Source of the DNA: Burkholderiaceae bacterium
Lineage (GTDB): Bacteria > Pseudomonadota > Gammaproteobacteria > Burkholderiales > Burkholderiaceae_C
Reading direction: 5' to 3'
Assembly (NCBI GenBank): GCA_017853735.1
Contig: JAFMJA010000116.1
Coordinates: forward strand, 1 to 8,176
Length of the DNA: 8,176 nucleotides
The position numbers and the translations under genes were made by a program. This document shows positions 6,142 through 8,176 of this stretch, piece after piece; position 1 is the stretch's first letter, and each line of letters opens with the position of its first letter. Below the pieces are notes generated by a model. The model did not search any database and had not been told where the DNA came from. It saw only the letters and a program-made list of their open reading frames with translations.

Positions 6142-6984
6142 ATGAAATTCCAAGGCTCCTCCCAGTACGTCGCCACCCAGGACCTGAAACTTGCGGTCAA
6201 CGCCGCCATCGCCCTCAAACGGCCGCTGCTGGTCAAGGGCGAGCCCGGCACCGGCAAGACCATGCTGGCCGAAGAAGTGGCGCAGGCGCTCGACATGCCG
6301 CTACTGCAGTGGCATATCAAGTCCACCACCAAAGCGCAGCAGGGCCTGTATGAGTACGACGCAGTCAGCCGCCTGCGTGACAGCCAGCTCGGCGATGGCC
6401 GGGTCAAGGACATCCAGAACTACATCGTCAAGGGCGTGCTGTGGCAGGCCTTCACCGCCGAGCAGCCGGTGGCGCTGCTGATTGACGAGATCGACAAGGC
6501 TGACATCGAGTTTCCGAACGATCTGCTGCGTGAGCTCGACCGCATGGAGTTTTACTGCTACGAGACCCGTGAGCTGATCCGGGCCAAGCACCGGCCCCTG
6601 GTCTTCATCACCTCCAACAACGAAAAAGAGCTGCCCGACGCCTTTTTGCGCCGCTGCTTTTTTCACTACATCAAGTTTCCCGACACCGCCACCATGAAGC
6701 AGATCGTGGATGTGCACTTTCCCAAGCTGAAAGATGAGCTGCTGAGTGCGGCGATGAAGACCTTCTTTGATATTCGCAATCTGCCGGGCCTGAAAAAGAA
6801 GCCCTCCACCAGCGAGCTGCTCGATTGGCTCAAGCTGCTGATGGCCGAGGACATTCCGCTGGCCGCGCTGCAAAGCCAGGACGACAAGGTGAGCGTGCCG
6901 CCCCTGGTGGGTGCCCTGCTGAAGAATGAGCAGGACATCACCCTGTTTGAGAAGCTGGTGTTCATGAACCAGCGGAACCGCTGA
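6142..6984 (+). CDS. MoxR-type AAA+ ATPase
   Basis: This is a 280-residue cytoplasmic AAA+ ATPase of the MoxR family. Walker A is GEPGTGKT (33-40). Walker B is LLIDEIDKAD (112-121), with Asp115 and the catalytic Glu116. Sensor 1 is TSNN (157-160), and the DAFLRRC segment gives likely arginine-finger residues Arg170/Arg171. A short helical C-terminal lid domain follows. MoxR proteins work with VWA-domain partners as chaperone-like machines that mature or insert metal into client enzymes (examples: MoxR for methanol dehydrogenase, CoxD for CO dehydrogenase, CbbQ for Rubisco, NorQ for NO reductase). Here a CoxE-like VWA gene follows two genes later, which supports the same use, but no client is visible. 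The start is ATG at 6142, where MKFQGSSQYVATQDL fits the family; there is no clear ribosome site. The stop lies 1 nt before the next gene. Confidence 0.92.
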   Translation: MKFQGSSQYVATQDLKLAVNAAIALKRPLLVKGEPGTGKTMLAEEVAQALDMPLLQWHIKSTTKAQQGLYEYDAVSRLRDSQLGDGRVKDIQNYIVKGVLWQAFTAEQPVALLIDEIDKADIEFPNDLLRELDRMEFYCYETRELIRAKHRPLVFITSNNEKELPDAFLRRCFFHYIKFPDTATMKQIVDVHFPKLKDELLSAAMKTFFDIRNLPGLKKKPSTSELLDWLKLLMAEDIPLAALQSQDDKVSVPPLVGALLKNEQDITLFEKLVFMNQRNR

Positions 6985-6985
6985 C

Positions 6986-7618
6986 ATGCCCGATCAGCGC
7001 TGGCCTGATGCGGTGACCCTGCAAGGCGCGCACGTCCGGCTGGAGCCCTTGGCGCACAGCCACCATGATGAGCTGGCCGAGGCCAGTGCAGACGGCCAGC
7101 TGTGGCGGCTCTGGTACACCAGCGTACCCTCTCCCGAGCAGATGACTGCTGAAATTGACCGCCGGCTGGCTTTGCGCGAAGCGGGCAGCATGCTGCCGTT
7201 TGCGGTGATCTCGCTGGCTGCTGGGCCGCTGCAGGGTCGCGCGGTGGGCATGACCACCTATATGAACATCGATGCTGCCAACCAAAGGCTGGAGATCGGC
7301 TCGACCTGGTACCGCCAGGCAGTGCAGCGCGGCGCGCTCAACACCGAGGCCAAGCTGATGTTGCTGGCGCACGCTTTTGACAGGCTGAGCTGCATTGCGG
7401 TGGAGTTTCGCACCCACTTCATGAACCAGCAGAGCCGACGGGCGATTGAGCGCCTGGGCGCCAAGCTCGATGGGGTGCTGCGCAGCCACCAGATCAACCG
7501 CCACCCCGATGCGTTTGGCAGCCTGCGCGATACCTGCATCTACAGCATCACCGCCGCCGAATGGCCAGCGGTGCAAGCCCACTTGCAGCACCAGCTTCAC
7601 AAGCCACGAAACCCCTGA
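6986..7618 (+). CDS. GNAT family N-acetyltransferase (RimJ/RimL-like)
   Basis: This 210-residue protein has the GNAT fold of the Acetyltransf_3 type. It opens with the substrate-side strand VTLQGAHVRLEPL, has a central EIGSTWY strand (103-109), then the acetyl-CoA region YRQAVQRGALNTEAK (109-123), followed by VEFRTHFMNQQSRRAIERLG (139-158) and a C-terminal RDTCIYSIT strand. Related proteins acetylate N-termini of proteins, amino acids or small molecules; the substrate here cannot be told. The loop at 109-123 reads QAVQRGALN rather than the textbook Q/R-x-x-G-x-G/A, as is common in this subgroup. The start is ATG at 6986, 1 nt after the moxR stop, and the next gene begins 10 nt after its own stop. 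The three genes are thus almost surely one transcript with translational coupling. Confidence 0.87.
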   Translation: MPDQRWPDAVTLQGAHVRLEPLAHSHHDELAEASADGQLWRLWYTSVPSPEQMTAEIDRRLALREAGSMLPFAVISLAAGPLQGRAVGMTTYMNIDAANQRLEIGSTWYRQAVQRGALNTEAKLMLLAHAFDRLSCIAVEFRTHFMNQQSRRAIERLGAKLDGVLRSHQINRHPDAFGSLRDTCIYSITAAEWPAVQAHLQHQLHKPRNP

Positions 7619-7628
7619 AAATAGCGCC

Positions 7629-8176
7629 ATGCTGATCGACTTCTTCTACACCCTGCGCGCGGCCAAGCTGCCGGTCTCGGTCAAGGAGTACCTGACCTTG
7701 CTGGAGGCCATGCAGGCTGATGTGGTGGGGCCACGCAACCCCGAAGCCTGTTCGCTGGATGACTTCTACCACCTCAGCCGCACCACGCTGGTGAAAGACG
7801 AGAAGCATTACGACAAGTTTGACCGGGCTTTTTCCGCCTACTTCAAAGGGGTGGAGATGCTGGCCGACTTCAGCAAGGAGATCCCGGCTGACTGGCTGCG
7901 CCAGGAACTGCAGCGCCTGCTGTCGGACGAGAAGAAAGCCAACGCTCCCAAGCTGGACTGGGACGAGCTGATGGAAACGCTGAAGAAGCGGCTGGAAGAA
8001 CAGAAAGGTCGTCATGCAGGCGGCAGCAAGTGGATTGGCACCGGCGGCACCAGCCCCTTTGGCCATGGTGGCTACAACCCGCAGGGCATCCGCATTGGCG
8101 GCAAGGGTGGCAACAAAAGCGCGGTCAAGGTATGGGACCAGCGCGCCTACCAGGATTACGACGACTCGCAGGAACT
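7629..8176 (+). CDS. CoxE-like VWA domain-containing protein, N-terminal part
   Basis: The frame is open from ATG at 7629 to the window edge: 182 codons and no stop. I recognise the N-terminal half of CoxE-type von Willebrand factor A proteins, which are about 390-400 residues long. It begins MLIDFFYTLRAAKLPVSVKE, has the family-like DDFYHLSRTTLVKDEKHYDKFDRAF (44-68), a charged helical region at 100-127, a Gly-rich linker at 130-162, and the QRAYQDYDDS segment (171-180) that usually precedes the VWA domain. The metal-binding (MIDAS) motif of the VWA domain would lie beyond the end. Such proteins are the partners of MoxR ATPases, and moxR sits two genes upstream in the same direction. The start is 10 nt after the acetyltransferase stop. 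A sizeable ORF on the opposite strand (7548-8066) is only its shadow. Confidence 0.9.
   Translation, partial: MLIDFFYTLRAAKLPVSVKEYLTLLEAMQADVVGPRNPEACSLDDFYHLSRTTLVKDEKHYDKFDRAFSAYFKGVEMLADFSKEIPADWLRQELQRLLSDEKKANAPKLDWDELMETLKKRLEEQKGRHAGGSKWIGTGGTSPFGHGGYNPQGIRIGGKGGNKSAVKVWDQRAYQDYDDSQE

Noticed and set aside
6301..6987. Minus-strand ORF of 228 codons opposite moxR
   Set aside because: The plus strand has complete Walker A, Walker B and sensor motifs; the minus frame has none.
7548..8066. Minus-strand ORF of 172 codons at the right end
   Set aside because: The opposite plus frame encodes a recognisable CoxE-like protein that is open to the window edge; this ORF is its shadow.

Overview
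The window looks like chromosomal DNA from a GC-rich betaproteobacterium, most likely Burkholderiales and possibly Comamonadaceae. I base this on codon usage, on a DUF1841 protein, on the c4-like cytochrome / MoxR / CoxE-type neighbourhood, and on the pcaIJF gene order. The assignment comes from protein family recognition only; no search was run. Almost all of the window is coding, with short gaps and no mobile-element genes, tRNA, rRNA or CRISPR.

Layout. Positions 1-488 (+) hold the C-terminal part of a fumarylacetoacetate-hydrolase family enzyme. It ends at a strong bidirectional hairpin terminator (518-550) that it shares with the convergent leftward genes. From 4805 down to 561 all genes are on the minus strand: pcaI and pcaJ (the two subunits of 3-oxoadipate CoA-transferase), pcaF (3-oxoadipyl-CoA thiolase), a small class I SAM-dependent methyltransferase, and a TauE/SafE-type membrane permease that starts at TTG. 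A perfect 9-bp palindrome resembling a REP element sits between pcaI and pcaJ.

Rightward from 4900 is a DUF1841 gene, divergent from pcaI. It converges on a secreted diheme cytochrome c (5393-6052, minus) across a second bidirectional terminator. Divergent from the cytochrome is a plus-strand cluster: a MoxR-type AAA+ ATPase, a GNAT acetyltransferase starting 1 nt after the moxR stop, and the first 182 codons of a CoxE-like VWA-domain protein that runs off the window end.

How the genes work together. PcaIJ activates 3-oxoadipate with CoA from succinyl-CoA, and PcaF cleaves 3-oxoadipyl-CoA to succinyl-CoA and acetyl-CoA. These are the last two steps of the beta-ketoadipate pathway for aromatic compounds. 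The partial FAH-family enzyme may also belong to aromatic catabolism, but its substrate cannot be read from the fragment. MoxR ATPases with VWA partners usually act as chaperone-like complexes for maturation or metal insertion of a client enzyme. The acetyltransferase placed between the two is the most unusual arrangement here. I see no clearly new system; the rest is well-known metabolism and housekeeping.
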